Below are positions 1 through 11,773 of a stretch of DNA of 64,000 nucleotides, in pieces. A model generated the notes under the pieces. It was not told where the DNA came from. It searched no databases and was given only the letters and a program-made list of their open reading frames with translations. This DNA comes from Adenophora triphylla var. japonica (Eukaryota; Streptophyta; Magnoliopsida; Asterales; Campanulaceae): positions 62,001-126,000 of the forward strand of contig JAFEMH010001470.1 in the NCBI GenBank assembly GCA_022495995.1. Direction: 5' to 3'. The translations under genes were made by a program, and so were the position numbers. Every line of letters starts with the position of its first letter. Position 1 is the stretch's first letter.

Positions 1-2592
1 TTGTCAACAAGTAGGGGTAAAGCCAAATTTATTTTTAAAACTTTACGCTTGTGCTTACCCCTCCTTCTTTTCCTTTTATTGGGGTTTTCACCCCCAAACT
101 CAATTTTTTTCGCAACCTGCAAAACACCATCCTCACAACCAAGATCAAGAGAGTTATCATGGACAAAAATAATAGCAAACATAGAATCAGATAAATCACT
201 ATAACTCTCCTCACTAAATTTAGATTTTGAAGGCCCTTGTGATAAATGTGATGGATTCGACTCTTTATGGGAGTCGTGTGGGGAGTGATACGACCCGTTA
301 CTCCTAGAGTATTGATCGGCCTTAATGTTACTAGCCACGGGACAAACGTCTGCATTATCCCCACTTTTCTCACATTCATTCACATCATATCTGACAATTG
401 GAAAATCGGTTATGGCTCCTACAAAACCATCTTTGGGGGAGGGTTTCTTATCATTTTTAAGCATACAAAACTTACATTCCTCCCCCATACCTCTCAAGGA
501 CACCACCCCTTGACACACATCAATGGTGGCCTTAGTGTCAAACATAAATGGCCTCCCAAGCAGAATGGGAGTTTTTAGTTGATCCTCACTTGATCCCTCC
601 ATGCACATCACATAAAAATCAATGGGGATAATGATTTTATCAATTTTAACCAACACCCCTTCAATAACCACTAAAGGTCTTTTGATTGAAAGATCCGCCA
701 ATTGTAAGTCTCTCATGGGGGGTTTCAACTCACATACCCCCAATTCTCTAAAAACATGAAAGGGCATTACATTGACACTTGCCCCAAGATCCAACAATCC
801 TTTAAAATTTTGACCCCCTAGAGAAATTGGGATAGTGAAGCATCCGGGGTCTTGTTGAACATGTTTGACCTTTTCATCCTCATTAACATCATCATTATTA
901 TCACAAAAATCATTATTATCAAGAAAAGATAGAAATACCTCCTCAATTTCCTCACTTTCATCCCACATTGTTGTGATTGACTTTGCTTGCTCAGGTGGGT
1001 GTTTTTCTTTCATTAGTTCTTGGGCAACCTTCACAAGTTGCTCTACTTGTGTGCCCATCTTTTCAATTGCAGCTTCTGTATTTCTATTATGTTGCTGCAC
1101 CTCCATCCTTAACTGCTGAACTGCCAGCTCCCAAGGCTCTTTATCATGTTGTCCAGGTGGTGGCACATGAAGAGGTTTTGCTTGCTGATTATGATGGCCA
1201 CCCCATGAATTGTAGTTACCGTATGGGTTGCCTTGGGGTGGTGGTCTTAGTACATATCCATTGAACCCATGTGCCTGTTCAGGATTATAAAAGAAATTTG
1301 CTGCACTTGGACACATATTAGTAACATGAGTTGATAAACCACAATTTGCACAATAATCAGTAACAACATTAGCACCAGCAGAAGTGCCACAAGCAGTCAA
1401 TTTATCAAATTTATTATTTAAAAGTGCAATCTGCTTTGAAATATTATCACTAGCATTCAATTCAAGTACCCCCCTTGTTTTACCCCTCGAACTCTTTTGT
1501 TGAGAATTAGCACTCAACATCTCAAATAAAGCTTTAGTTTCTTCCGGGGTCTTGGCTCCTATTGAGCCTCCAGCAGCATTGTCAACTATTGATTGACCAT
1601 TTTCATTCAAACCATCATAAAAGGCTTGGTTCAGTAAGGGTAGTGTGAAATTATGCTGAGGACATTGTATTAACATTGTATTAAATCTTTCCCATGCCTC
1701 ATGAAAGGGTTCCCCCACATCTTGGGAAAATGTCATCAATTTCTCTCTAAAACCAGCCAAAAGATGATGTGGGTAATATCTTTTAAGGAACATAATCCCT
1801 CCGTCCCATAATAACAGTTACTGTTCCGCACGGGAATTAAGGAAAAAGTGAAAAGGTTGATGTGTTGTAAGTGTAGATAGTTGAGTAGGAGAGAGAATGA
1901 GTGGAGAGAATAGTAAATTATAATGGTGTTGTGAGTATTAAAATAATGTAGGAGAGAGAATGAGTGGAGGGAATAGTAAAGATTCTTTGCCATTTTAGGA
2001 AGTGTGACTTATTAGTGGGATGCCCAAAATGGCAAAGTGTGTCACTTGTTGTGGGACGGAGGGAGTATCTTGTAATTCTCCCCAAGTACCGATGCTGCTC
2101 GGTGCAAGCATCATCAACCATGTTTTAGCCACTCCCTTAAGAGTGTAAGAAAACACTTCGCCCAATTTGCTCCTCGCCTACTCCCTGTCTTAACAGAAAT
2201 TGAGCAACGATAATAATATACTCTTTAAGGAACGTGAGTGCATCCTCACCAGGCAATCCTTGAAAGCTTGGCAACATGGCAAAGTATTGTCCTTTGACCT
2301 CTAGATTTTTGGCTGCATCGGACAGCACTATGCAAGAGGTAGATGTGTCTACCCGAGGTCTAAGGAAATCATTCATAGTTTGTGCCGGTGGTTCTGCCAT
2401 CTCGGCCTTCTCTTCCTCTACCTCGGTGGTGGAGGGTTCTGATTCGGTGTCCGAATCTGAGAATAGGGGATTAAAGAGGGGATCACCCTCAAATACTTCC
2501 TCAAGAAGCTTAGTGTCTTTAGCTTTATTAAGTCTGTTTATGTTGTCGTTCAATGGCACCAATATAGGATTCAAAGAACGACGACCTTGCAT
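1..2592 (-). pseudogene. Athila-like Ty3/gypsy gag-protease region, frameshifted and split by a MITE
   Basis: Minus-strand retrotransposon polyprotein. The N-terminal Gag part (2592-2137) opens with MQGRRSLNPI and has the Gag core words FQGLPGEDALTFLKEY. A one-base frameshift near 2150 breaks it; the next frame carries LKGVAKTWLMMLAPSS, typical Gag. A Stowaway element interrupts it at 1795-2065. Beyond that (about 1790 to 1) one open frame runs off the window: more Gag, a zinc knuckle (CANC..H....C) near 1311-1352, then a retropepsin-like region near 750-830 with LLDLGASVN, where DLGA stands for the usual D-S/T-G, and ILLGRPF downstream. A basic stretch (KRKRRRGKHKRK) lies near 40-75. Order, tRNA-Asp primer site and LTR fit the Athila/Tat group. 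Family assignment is firm; the clade is less certain. Confidence 0.88.
1795..2065. mobile_element. Stowaway MITE inside the gag region
   Basis: The ends are ATCCCTCCGTCCC and GGGACGGAGGGAG, flanked by TA on both sides (1793-1794, 2066-2067). It is 271 bp with no coding capacity, and it interrupts the Gag frame of the retroelement, so it is the younger insertion. Confidence 0.93.
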
Positions 2593-2628
2593 TCACTACC
2601 TAACCTACTTGTTTACTTGCAACAAGTT

Positions 2629-2644
2629 CCCGGCAACGGCGCCA
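2629..2644 (-). other. Primer binding site, tRNA-Asp type
   Basis: The plus strand reads CCCGGCAACGGCGCCA, the 3' end of plant tRNA-Asp(GTC), so the minus strand carries the complementary primer site TGGCGCCGTTGCCGGG. It lies six bases from the LTR edge at 2651. This sets the element's orientation and supports the Athila-type call. Confidence 0.92.
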
Positions 2645-2650
2645 AAAACT

Positions 2651-3888
2651 TGATGGAGGAAATCTCCCTGTTGTAATAAAAACCGAGCAAGTGTACTCAC
2701 TACCGGTGTAGCAGTATGCACTAGCAGGGGTCGAATCCACAGAGACTCGTTGGTAAACAAATAGAGTAAAAGCAGTGAATTTAGGAACCACAGTTTATAG
2801 ATTTGCTTTAAAACTAAAAGCATAAAATAAATAACGAAAACTAACTAAACGAGAAAACAGATTATGAGCAGAGATTCGTAGATTGGATTTCACTTTACCA
2901 TCATTCTATGCATAATTTTACTTATAAAACATCAACTCAACTTCTAGGGTTCATTCACTTTAGCTAGGATCGGCACGGTTAGGTGGCCGGGTTACAATCC
3001 TAAATACTCTCTTAATATTGTAGTTTCTATTACGGCACCACAATATAGCAAGAGTACATTAAGCACGGAAGAATAAAAAGGAACCTAACATTGATCTGAT
3101 TCTATTACGGCACAGACCAAGTTATTCAATTAATAGCAGTCTATGTATCAAAATCCCAAATTAATGGCGAATTCAATACCCAATTATTCAAAGATGAGTT
3201 CGTATCTTAACATACATCTCAAATCTAAGAACATGGAATTATAAACTATTATTGAACTAGAAGGAATCAAATTGAAAGAATTAAAACTTCAATACATAGA
3301 AATCCGATGAAGATCAAACCAATCTACAAATCTAAGAAATTAGCTACTCATAATTTACAATAATAAAAACCTGGAATATGATGAATTCTTCGTCTCTCTC
3401 AAAAAGTTGTTAAAGACAAGCAAAAACATCCAAATATATGATACGATCCCTAAAACTCACGAGGTTGTTGAATTTATAAAAAGAATAGGGTAAAAACTAT
3501 GGACCAAGGCCAGGAAAAGACATGAATGCCCTCAATTAAGCTGTGAACATCGTTGCTGGTTACGGCGGAGCGCGGCCGCCCTGGCTGTTGGCGCGCCCGC
3601 CCTTGCTGGCCGAGAGTTATGTGCGTAATTCTTCTCCTGGGCGCGGCCGCCCTTGCTGTTAGCGTGCCCGCGCTGATCTTCAGGTGCTGGAAGTCGAATT
3701 TGCTTCTTTATTTGCTCTGCTCCAACTTTTCCCTTTGCACTTTTATGATATTTAAATACACCTTTTCCTCTTATATCCTGTGCTTAATAGACACTCACAA
3801 ACCACATCAAATATACATAAAACTCGAGAATCGAACACAAAGAAAGCCTAAAAGTGCATCATTTGAATGGGTAAATACACATCCATCA
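2651..3888 (-). mobile_element. 5' LTR (1238 bp) of the Athila-like element
   Basis: Bounded by a perfect 7-bp inverted repeat, TGATGGA at 2651 and TCCATCA ending at 3888, next to the PBS. Read on the minus strand it is the upstream LTR of the gag-protease region. Near its left edge it holds the word GGGTCGAATCCACAGAGAC, which recurs in LTRs of this group. A GC-rich block at about 3555-3680 contains repeats related to GCGCGGCCGCCC in an otherwise AT-rich LTR. The partner LTR and target duplication are outside the window. Confidence 0.85.
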
Positions 3889-4186
3889 TCCATAAAATGA
3901 CACTAGACAATGACAATAAAACTACATTAAAAGTGTAGGAATAAATAGCTAGAGTGGCATTCTTAAGTGTCATTGTACTTGTATAAAATGGCACTTGATA
4001 ATGCAACAAAGATGGATATAGTAACATTTAAAAAGTGACACTAATATTTTTTTCATGGTGTCATTTATATCTACCATGACACCCTTAGAAGTGGCATTGA
4101 TTATGTAACGCTACTAGGCCAAAAATGCCATCAAAATGAACATGTATAGCATTATTGAGTGCCTCAATTATAGGTTTTTCTTGTAG
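3889..4186. mobile_element. Terminal fragment of a CACTA-type transposon
   Basis: The segment ends in GGTTTTTCTTGTAG, the inner part of the common plant CACTA terminus CACTACAAGAAAAACC read in reverse, with the last bases lost. It is filled with short direct and inverted copies of AGTGGCAT/AGTGTCAT, which look like subterminal repeats. The Athila-like LTR abuts it, so that element probably inserted into an older CACTA copy. An AT-rich stretch at 4187-4292 holds a small hairpin (arms around TTCAACGATTAT) and no gene. Confidence 0.5.
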
Positions 4187-4292
4187 AGATACCATTTTTA
4201 TGCACCGCACTACGTATTATTAGTATTTCAACGATTATGATTTATTAGGATGACAATATTATAAATAATTTATAATCGTTGAATCACTATCA

Positions 4293-4704
4293 CACTACTA
4301 CATTTCTGACCTAATGTAACGCCAATTTTCGTTGCATTAGGGCCCAAAAACCGTTACATTAGGCCTAATGTAACGCCAAATGGCCGTTGCATTCTCTTGC
4401 GTTGCATTAGGTCTAATGCAACGAAATAGTAAGCTAATGTAACGCCAGAACTTTGGCGTTGCATCAGGTAAATACCTGATGCAACGCCAATTTTAAAACT
4501 ATATGAACACCTAATGCAACGCCAAAAAGAACCTAATGCAACGCCAATTTAAAAAGTGGTTGAATACCTAATGTAACGCCAAAAAGTAGATGAGTACCTA
4601 AAATTTATTACATATTTTCACAATTTTATTAATTTTATTAATTTTTTTAATTTTCTTTTTTCAATATTTTTTATTTTCGCTAATTTGATATTTTTTATTA
4701 AAAA

Positions 4705-4755
<51 letters not shown>

Positions 4756-7700
4756 ATTTTTGTTTATATTTTTAAATCGGTCCCTTAAGTTCTATTATTG
4801 TCAAATCGGTCCCTTAAGTTATATTATTGTCAAAACAAATTCCTTAAACTTCCTTTATACCCTAACTACCATCAACCACCATCAACTACCACCAACCACC
4901 GTCTCAATCACCGGCCGTGCAACACCATCCCTCTACCATCACCACCATCACTAACAACAACACCAAAAACCAAATCCATCAAATCGAGAGACACCGATTC
5001 GATTAAGTATCTTCAAAACAAAAATCAAAACGAAATTAAGTATCTTCAAAACAAAAATAGAAGAAATCAAATCTTCAAAACAAAAATCAAAACGAAATAG
5101 AAGAGACACCGTGGCCGTCGCCGGAGACGATGACGGAGAGATGAGGGAGAGACGGAGTGTGCGAAGAGAGAGAAGGAGACGGAGATGACCAGATCTCGTG
5201 GCCGGAGTGTGCGGAGAGAAGGATACACCGTTCGGTTGCCATTGACGTCGCCGGAGACGAAGGGGAGTGGCGGGGGTTGGGGAAAGAAAAGATGAGGAAG
5301 GCAGCCATGGATTATTCGATGGGGAGAGTCGAATTGAGGGAGAAAGGGAAGGGTGGGATTCCGGTGGGTCTGTGGAAAGAGAGAGAGACGGCGAGAGAAA
5401 TTGCGGAGACATGGATTCCGGTGGCCTGGTCTTCTGCGGTGCGGAGAGAGAGAGAAATGAGAAGAGAATTAAACTGAAAAAAATGAAAAAATGAAAATAA
5501 AGAGAGAGAAATGAGGAAAGTGAAGTATAAAGAGAAAATTAAGAATTTGAAATGGTTTTGTTGTGATGAATTTGAACCATTGGATGTTTATGATTAATGG
5601 TCCAGATTGATTAAGAGATCAATCCTTGTGAACCTTTGTAAGCCAATTAAAAAAAAGGGTGTCAAGTATGTGTTCCAATGAATTATTGTCACCTATTATG
5701 TTTATTTGTTTATCACAAAAATCTCTTAATGACCATAATAATTAGTAATATCAAAAATAATTTAAAATTTAAAACAATATTATATAATAATAATAATGTT
5801 ATTATTAATAATATTTAATAATAATACTAATAATTTAAACTATAAAATAATATTATGCCTAAAATCAATAATATTTATTATCAATAATATTTATTAATGA
5901 ATTATTAATATTAATTAATTAATATTAATAATAGTACTAATAATTAATTATGCCTAATAATTTTTTTTTAAAACTTTCTTACCAAAAAAAGTCTAAAATA
6001 TTTATCTCAATTCAAAAAAAAAAATTAAAAAAAAATAATACTTAATAATAATATTAATAAAAACTAGTAATAATACATAATATCAAAAAAGTAAATATTT
6101 TTATATTATATACTTTTGCTGTTAATTATTCAATTAAATAATTGAATATATTAATAATTATTATTATATAATTAATAATAATAATGTTATTAATTAATAA
6201 TAATACTCATTAATTTAATAATTTAAATTTCTAAGAAATATTAATATACCTAAGTAATAATTGATAGAAATATTTAGTTAATTTCTAACTTATTTTATAA
6301 ATTTTTTTTAAAAACACTTCCTTACCAAAAAATATCTAAAATATTTATCTCAATTCAAAAATAAATTTAAAAAAAAATAATTATACTTTTAAAATATTAA
6401 TAATACTTGTAGGGTATAAGGTATAGGGTATAAGGTATAGTGCATAGGGTAAAGCGCAAACACTATAGGGTATAGGGTATACCCTATACCCTATACCTTG
6501 TACCCTATAGGGTATACCCTATATCCTATACCATATACCCTATATCCTATATGGTATACCTTATGCCCTATACCTTATACTCAATATCCTATAGGGTATA
6601 CCCCTATAGGGTATAGGGTATACCCTATAGGATATAGGGTATACTTCTATGTGGCATAGGTATACCCTATACCCTATACCTTATACCCTATACCCTATAC
6701 CCTATAGGGTATACCATATACCCTATAGGGTATACCCTATACCCTATATCCTAAAGGGTATACCCTATACCCTATAGGGTATACCCTATACCCTATACCC
6801 TATAGGGTATACCCTATAGGGTATACCCTATACCTTAGGGGGTATAAGGTATAGGGTATACCCTATACCCTATACCCTATAGGGTATACCCTATATCCTG
6901 TAGGGTATACCCTATACCCTATAGGGTATACCCTATACCATATGCCCTATACCCTATGCCCTATACCTTATACCCTATACCCTATATCCTATAGGGTATA
7001 CCCTATACCCTATAGGGTATATCCTATACCCTATACCCTATAGGGTATACCCTATACCCTATAGGGTATACCCTATACCCTATAGGGTATACCCTATATA
7101 GGGTATACCACATACCTATATTGGGTATACCCTATACCTATATACTTACATAGGGTATACCACATACCTATACCCCATAGGGTATACCCTATACCCTATA
7201 GGGTATACCCTATACCCTATATGTGGTATACCCTATACCCTATACCCTATATCCTATAGGGTATTACTCATATCCTATAGGGTATACCCTATATCCTATA
7301 GGGTATACCCTATACCATATGCCCTATACCTTATACCCTATACCCTCTATCTTATACCCTATATCCTATAGGGTATACCCTATACCTTATAGGATATACC
7401 TTATACCATATGCCCTATACCCTATGCCCTATACCTTATACCATATACCCTATACCCTATAGGGTATATCCTATACCGTATATGGTATACCCTATACCCT
7501 TTAGGGTATACCCTATACCATATGCCCTATACCCTATGCCCTATATCCTATGTGTAGTATACTTATACCCTATGTGGTATACCCTATACCCTATGTGGTA
7601 TACCCTATACCCTATACCTTATGTGGTATACCCTATACCTTATAGGGTATACCCTATACCATATGCCTTATACCCTATGCCTCTATATCCTATAGGGTAT

Positions 7701-9422
7701 ACCCTATACCCTATACCTTATAGGGTATACCCTATACCCTATAGGGTATACCCTATACCATATACCCTATACCCGATAGGGTATACCCTATACCATATGC
7801 CCTATACCTTATACCCTATACCCTATAGAGTATACCCTATACCCTATACCCTATACCCTATACCCTATAGGGTATACCCTATACCCTATACCTTATAGGG
7901 TATACCCTATACCCTATACCATATGCCCTATACCTTATACCCTATACCCTATAGGGTATACCCTATACCCTATACCCTATAGGGTATACCCTATACCATA
8001 TACCCTATACCTTATAGGATATACCCTATACCCTATACCTTATGCCCTATACCTTATACCCTATACCCTATAGAGTATACCCTATACCCTATACCCTATA
8101 GGGTATACCCTATACCATATACCATATACCCTATACTTATAGGGTATACCCTATAGGGTATACCCTATACCATATACCCTATACCCTATACCCTATACCC
8201 TATAAGGTATACCCTATACCCTATACCCTATAGGGTATACCCTATATCATATACCCTATACCTTATAGGGTATACCCTATACCCTATACCATATGCCCTA
8301 TACCTTATACCCTATACCCTATAGGGTATACCCTATACCCTATAGGATATATGGTATACCCTATACCATATGCCCTATACCCTATGCCCTATATCCTATA
8401 GGGTATACCCTATACCCTATAGGGTATACCCTATACCCTATACCCTATAGGGTATACCCTATACCCTATACCTTATAGGGTATACCCTATACCCTATAGG
8501 GTATACCCTATACCATATACCCTATATCTTATAGGGTATACCCTATACCCTATAGGGTATACCCTATACCATATGCCCTATACCTTATACCCTATACCCT
8601 ATAGGGTATACCCTATACCCTATACCCTATAGGGTATAGGGTATACCCTATACCATATGCCCTATACCTTATACCCTATACCCTATAGGGTATACCCTAT
8701 ACCCTATACACTATAGGGTATACCCTATACCCTATAGGGTATACCCTATACCCTATACCCTATACCCTATAGGGTATACCCTATACCATATACCCTATAC
8801 CTTACAGGGTATACCCTATACCCTATAGGGTATACCCTATACCATATGACCTATACCTTATACCCTATACCCTATAGGGTATACCTTATAGGGTATAGTG
8901 TATAGGGTATAGGATATAGGGTATAGGGTATAAGGTATAGGATATAGGTTATAGGGTATAGTGTATAGGGCATAGGGTATAGGGTATAGTGTATAGGGTA
9001 TAGTCTATAAGGTATAGGGTATATGGTATAGGGTATAGGGTATAGGATATAGGATATAGGTTATAGGGTATAGTGTAGGGTATAGGGTATATGTTATAGG
9101 ATTTTGGCGTTGCATTAGTAATTTAGGCGTTACATTAGGATTTTGGCGTTGCATTAGTAATTTAGGCGTTACATTAGGATTTTGGCGTTGCATTAGACTC
9201 GTTACATTAGCTCTGGCGTTGTATTAGATGCGTTACATTAGCTCTGGCGTTGCATTAGATGCGTTACATTAGCTCTGGCGTTGCATTAGCCGTTACATTA
9301 GCTCTGGCGTTGCATTAGATGCGTTACATTAGCTCTGGCGTTGCATTAGATGCGTTACATTAGCTCTTGGCGTTACATTAGATGCGTTACATGCGTTACA
9401 TTAGGTCAGAAATGTAATAGTG
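4293..9422. mobile_element. CACTA-1: complete non-autonomous CACTA transposon
   Basis: The left end is CACTACTACATTTCTGACC and the right end reads CACTATTACATTTCTGACC in reverse; about 29 of the first 30 bases match. A 3-bp duplication TCA flanks it (4290-4292, 9423-9425). Subterminal arrays repeat TAATGTAACGCCAA (about 4311-4580) and GGCGTTGCATTA/GCGTTACATTA (about 9105-9400). Internal order: a TA microsatellite (about 4711-4747), a GC-richer segment (4770-5480) with short ORFs I do not recognise, an AT-rich stretch (5690-6400), and a telomere-like array (6410-9100). No transposase is visible, so it would need an autonomous relative. Confidence 0.93.
6410..9100. repeat. 2.7-kb telomere-like array of CCCTATA/GGGTATA units
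   Basis: Almost all of this stretch is built from 7-mers CCCTATA and GGGTATA, often alternating in orientation (CCCTATACCCTATAGGGTATA). It is therefore largely self-complementary and could fold into many short hairpins. Variants such as CATATGCC, CTTATA and GTGGTATA recur. The last ~220 bp switch to mostly GGGTATA. The unit resembles the plant telomere heptamer CCCTAAA with A-to-T changes. Open frames here encode only Y/P/I repeats and are composition artefacts. Confidence 0.95.
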
Positions 9423-9989
9423 TCAGTAAATAAAAGTGGTTTCATTCGATCGATAAATAGGTCCACAAACCAATTTGAACACTTATCTGATTTCATTATT
9501 TCATTGTAAATCGATATTTCCAAGGTGAAGTCTTTACATGCTTATGGCCGGCTGATGGAGTCTTTAACATATTTTTCATTGTCTTATTACACATTCCAAG
9601 TCTATCCCAAAAAAAAAAGAAAACATATTCCAGGCATATCCTTATATATTAACCATATCAGTGTATTAATAAAAAGATTTACTATTTTATTGGAATAATT
9701 GTTTAAAAAAATATTTGGTCAACGTTCAATCAAGTTAATAATTAGAATTTGAGGTTTGTGAAATACAATACGACTACACATAAATTTGAATAAAATATAT
9801 CTCATATTACTATAATTAACATATAATCCATGTTAATATAATATATTATGTAATTCATGTACAATATATACGCACTCTTGCACCAATAAAATATAGCGCA
9901 CTTAATACAAGATGTAATACCTATTACTATTTACTAAAAATGACAGAATTTTTGTAATTTATGAATTCCAAGTCACTGGCCTGGTTATA
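9423..9989. other. AT-rich intergenic sequence, nothing recognised
   Basis: This stretch lies between CACTA-1 and the next Stowaway. I see no ORF with family resemblance, no terminal repeats and no tandem repeats beyond A/T runs. Confidence 0.5.
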
Positions 9990-10273
9990 CTCCCTCCGTC
10001 CCGCTAATATCCGCACTAACACTGTTTGCGCGGAAATTAAGGAATATGATATTTTAATAAAATGTTGTGAGTGTAAAAGTAAAATAGGAGAGAGAATGAG
10101 TGAAGAGAATAGTAAATTATAATGGTGTTTTGAGTATTAAAATAATGTAGGAGAGAGAATGAGTGGAGTAGGGTGAATATTTTATTAATATAAAGTTTCC
10201 TTTTTGAGAGTGTGCGATTTGTAATGGGATGCCCAAAAAGAAAAGTGTGCGGTTTGTAGCGGGACGGAGGGAC
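9990..10273. mobile_element. Stowaway MITE (284 bp)
   Basis: Ends CTCCCTCCGTCCC and GGGACGGAGGGAC with TA duplications at 9988-9989 and 10274-10275. The interior holds GAGAGAGAATGAGTG repeats shared with other long Stowaways in the window (1795, 21938, 60892). It ends 13 bp before the hairpin element. Confidence 0.92.
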
Positions 10274-10474
10274 TATATAGAAACCCGAATTTTTTCTCAA
10301 ATAATCCCTTTTTAAAATTTTATTTACCAAATTGACTTACTGTTCAAACTTTTTCCCAAAATGTCCCATTTTTTCAAAACTCGCTACACCATGTAGCGAG
10401 TTTAAAATTTTTCAATTAAAATCGCTACACGGTGTAGCGATTTTAAATTTGCTAAATTTTATTTAATATTTATG

Positions 10475-10510
<36 letters not shown>

Positions 10511-10625
10511 AAATATGAAATCGCTACAAGGTGTGGCGATTTTACCTTGTAGCAATTTCAAATTTAAACAAACAAACAAACAAATCCACCTTGCACCACG
10601 TAAGTACTAATAATAATAATAAGTA

Positions 10626-10715
10626 CTCCCTCCGTCCCATAATAATATATAAAATTTTTATTTTTGGGCATCCCGTGCATTGGCAAAATTCTATATTTCT
10701 ATGGGACGGAGGGAG
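10626..10715. mobile_element. 90-bp Stowaway MITE, left arm of the hairpin
   Basis: CTCCCTCCGTCCC...GGGACGGAGGGAG with TA on both sides. It is about a third the length of the other Stowaways here and has an inverted twin at 11305-11394. Confidence 0.93.
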
Positions 10716-11304
10716 TATATCCTCCCACTTTAAATTACAAAATAATAATATAAAAATTATGTATTAATAAAAAAATAAAATAGAAATATTATTTTTTTTC
10801 ATCTCAAATAAATATTTTAAAAAAATGTACTTCTATAAAAAAAATCATTTCAAAAATAAATATTATTTTCGACTCAAAATGAATAAAAAAAAATAATACT
10901 ACATTTTTTATTCCAAAAAAATAGCATTACTTCCTTCGTCTCAATGAATATTTTAAAAATTAATACTACTTCATTCGCCTCTAAAATTAATGTTTGTAAT
11001 GTTAGTGTCTTCGTCTCAAAATATGATATTAATATTTTTGAGGCAAATGAAGAGTATTATTTTATAAAATATTCATTGAGACGAAGGAAGTAATGCTCAT
11101 TTATTTGGACAAAAAATGTAGTATTATTTTTTGTTATTCATTTTGAGTCAAAAATAATATTTATTTTTGAAATGAATTTTTTTTTATAAAAGTACATTTT
11201 TTAAAATATTTATTTGAGATGAAAAAAATAATATTTCTATTTAATTTTTTTATTAATACATAATTTTTATATTATTATTTTGTAATTTAAAGTGGGAGGA
11301 AATA

Positions 11305-11394
11305 CTCCCTCCGTCCCATAGAAATATAGAATTTTGCCAATGCACGGGATGCCCAAAAATAAAAATTTTATATATTATTATGGGACGGAGGGAG
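11305..11394. mobile_element. 90-bp Stowaway MITE, right arm of the hairpin
   Basis: Inverted twin of 10626-10715 at the mirror position in the opposite arm, with the same ends and TA flanks. Two independent insertions at mirror positions are unlikely, so it dates the arm duplication after the insertion. Confidence 0.93.
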
Positions 11395-11773
11395 TACTTA
11401 TTATTATTATTAGTACTTACGTGGTGCAAGGTAAGGTGGATTTGTTTGTTTGTTTGTTTAAATTTGAAATTGCTACATACAGGGTAAAATCGCCACACCC
11501 TGTAGCGATTTCATATTTAGTTTTTTTTTTTTTTTTTTTTAAGCATAAATATTAAATAAAATTTAGCAAATTTAAAATCGCTACACCGTGTAGCGATTTT
11601 AATTGAAAAATTTTAAACTCGCTACACGGTGTAGCGAGTTTTGAAAAAATGGGACATTTTGGGAAAAAGTTTGAACAGTAAGTCAATTTGGTAAATAAAA
11701 TTTTAAAAAGGGATTATTTGAGAAAAGTTTCATAGAAACCCTCAGAACTTGCAAAAATCACCAAACATATCAT

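Larger units (their letters stand above)
10287..11731. mobile_element. MULE-like hairpin (foldback) transposon in the gene 1 promoter
   Basis: A 1445-bp near-palindrome with arms of about 700 bp meeting near 11000. The termini are GAATTTTTTCTCAAATAATC and, in reverse, GAAACTTTTCTCAAATAATC. A perfect 10-bp direct repeat ATAGAAACCC flanks it (10277-10286, 11732-11741), the length expected for Mutator-like elements. The arms carry TCGCTACA...TGTAGCGA words, an A or T homopolymer (10471-10508, 11521-11540), and one copy each of a 90-bp Stowaway, so that Stowaway was present before the arms were duplicated or homogenised. No coding capacity. It ends 42 bp before the start codon of gene 1. Confidence 0.87.

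Noticed and set aside
4951..5477. Overlapping ORFs on both strands in CACTA-1 (153 aa minus, 106 aa plus)
   Set aside because: Serine/leucine-rich or charged low-complexity peptides with no recognisable domain; probably non-coding GC-rich element sequence.
7223..8478. Long open frames of Y/P/I repeats (for example 7410-7898)
   Set aside because: They are read from the CCCTATA array; low-complexity periodicity without stops is expected and no protein family matches.
6410..9100. True telomere or interstitial telomere from a chromosome fusion
   Set aside because: The unit is CCCTATA, not CCCTAAA, orientation alternates, and the array is enclosed by CACTA ends with a target duplication.
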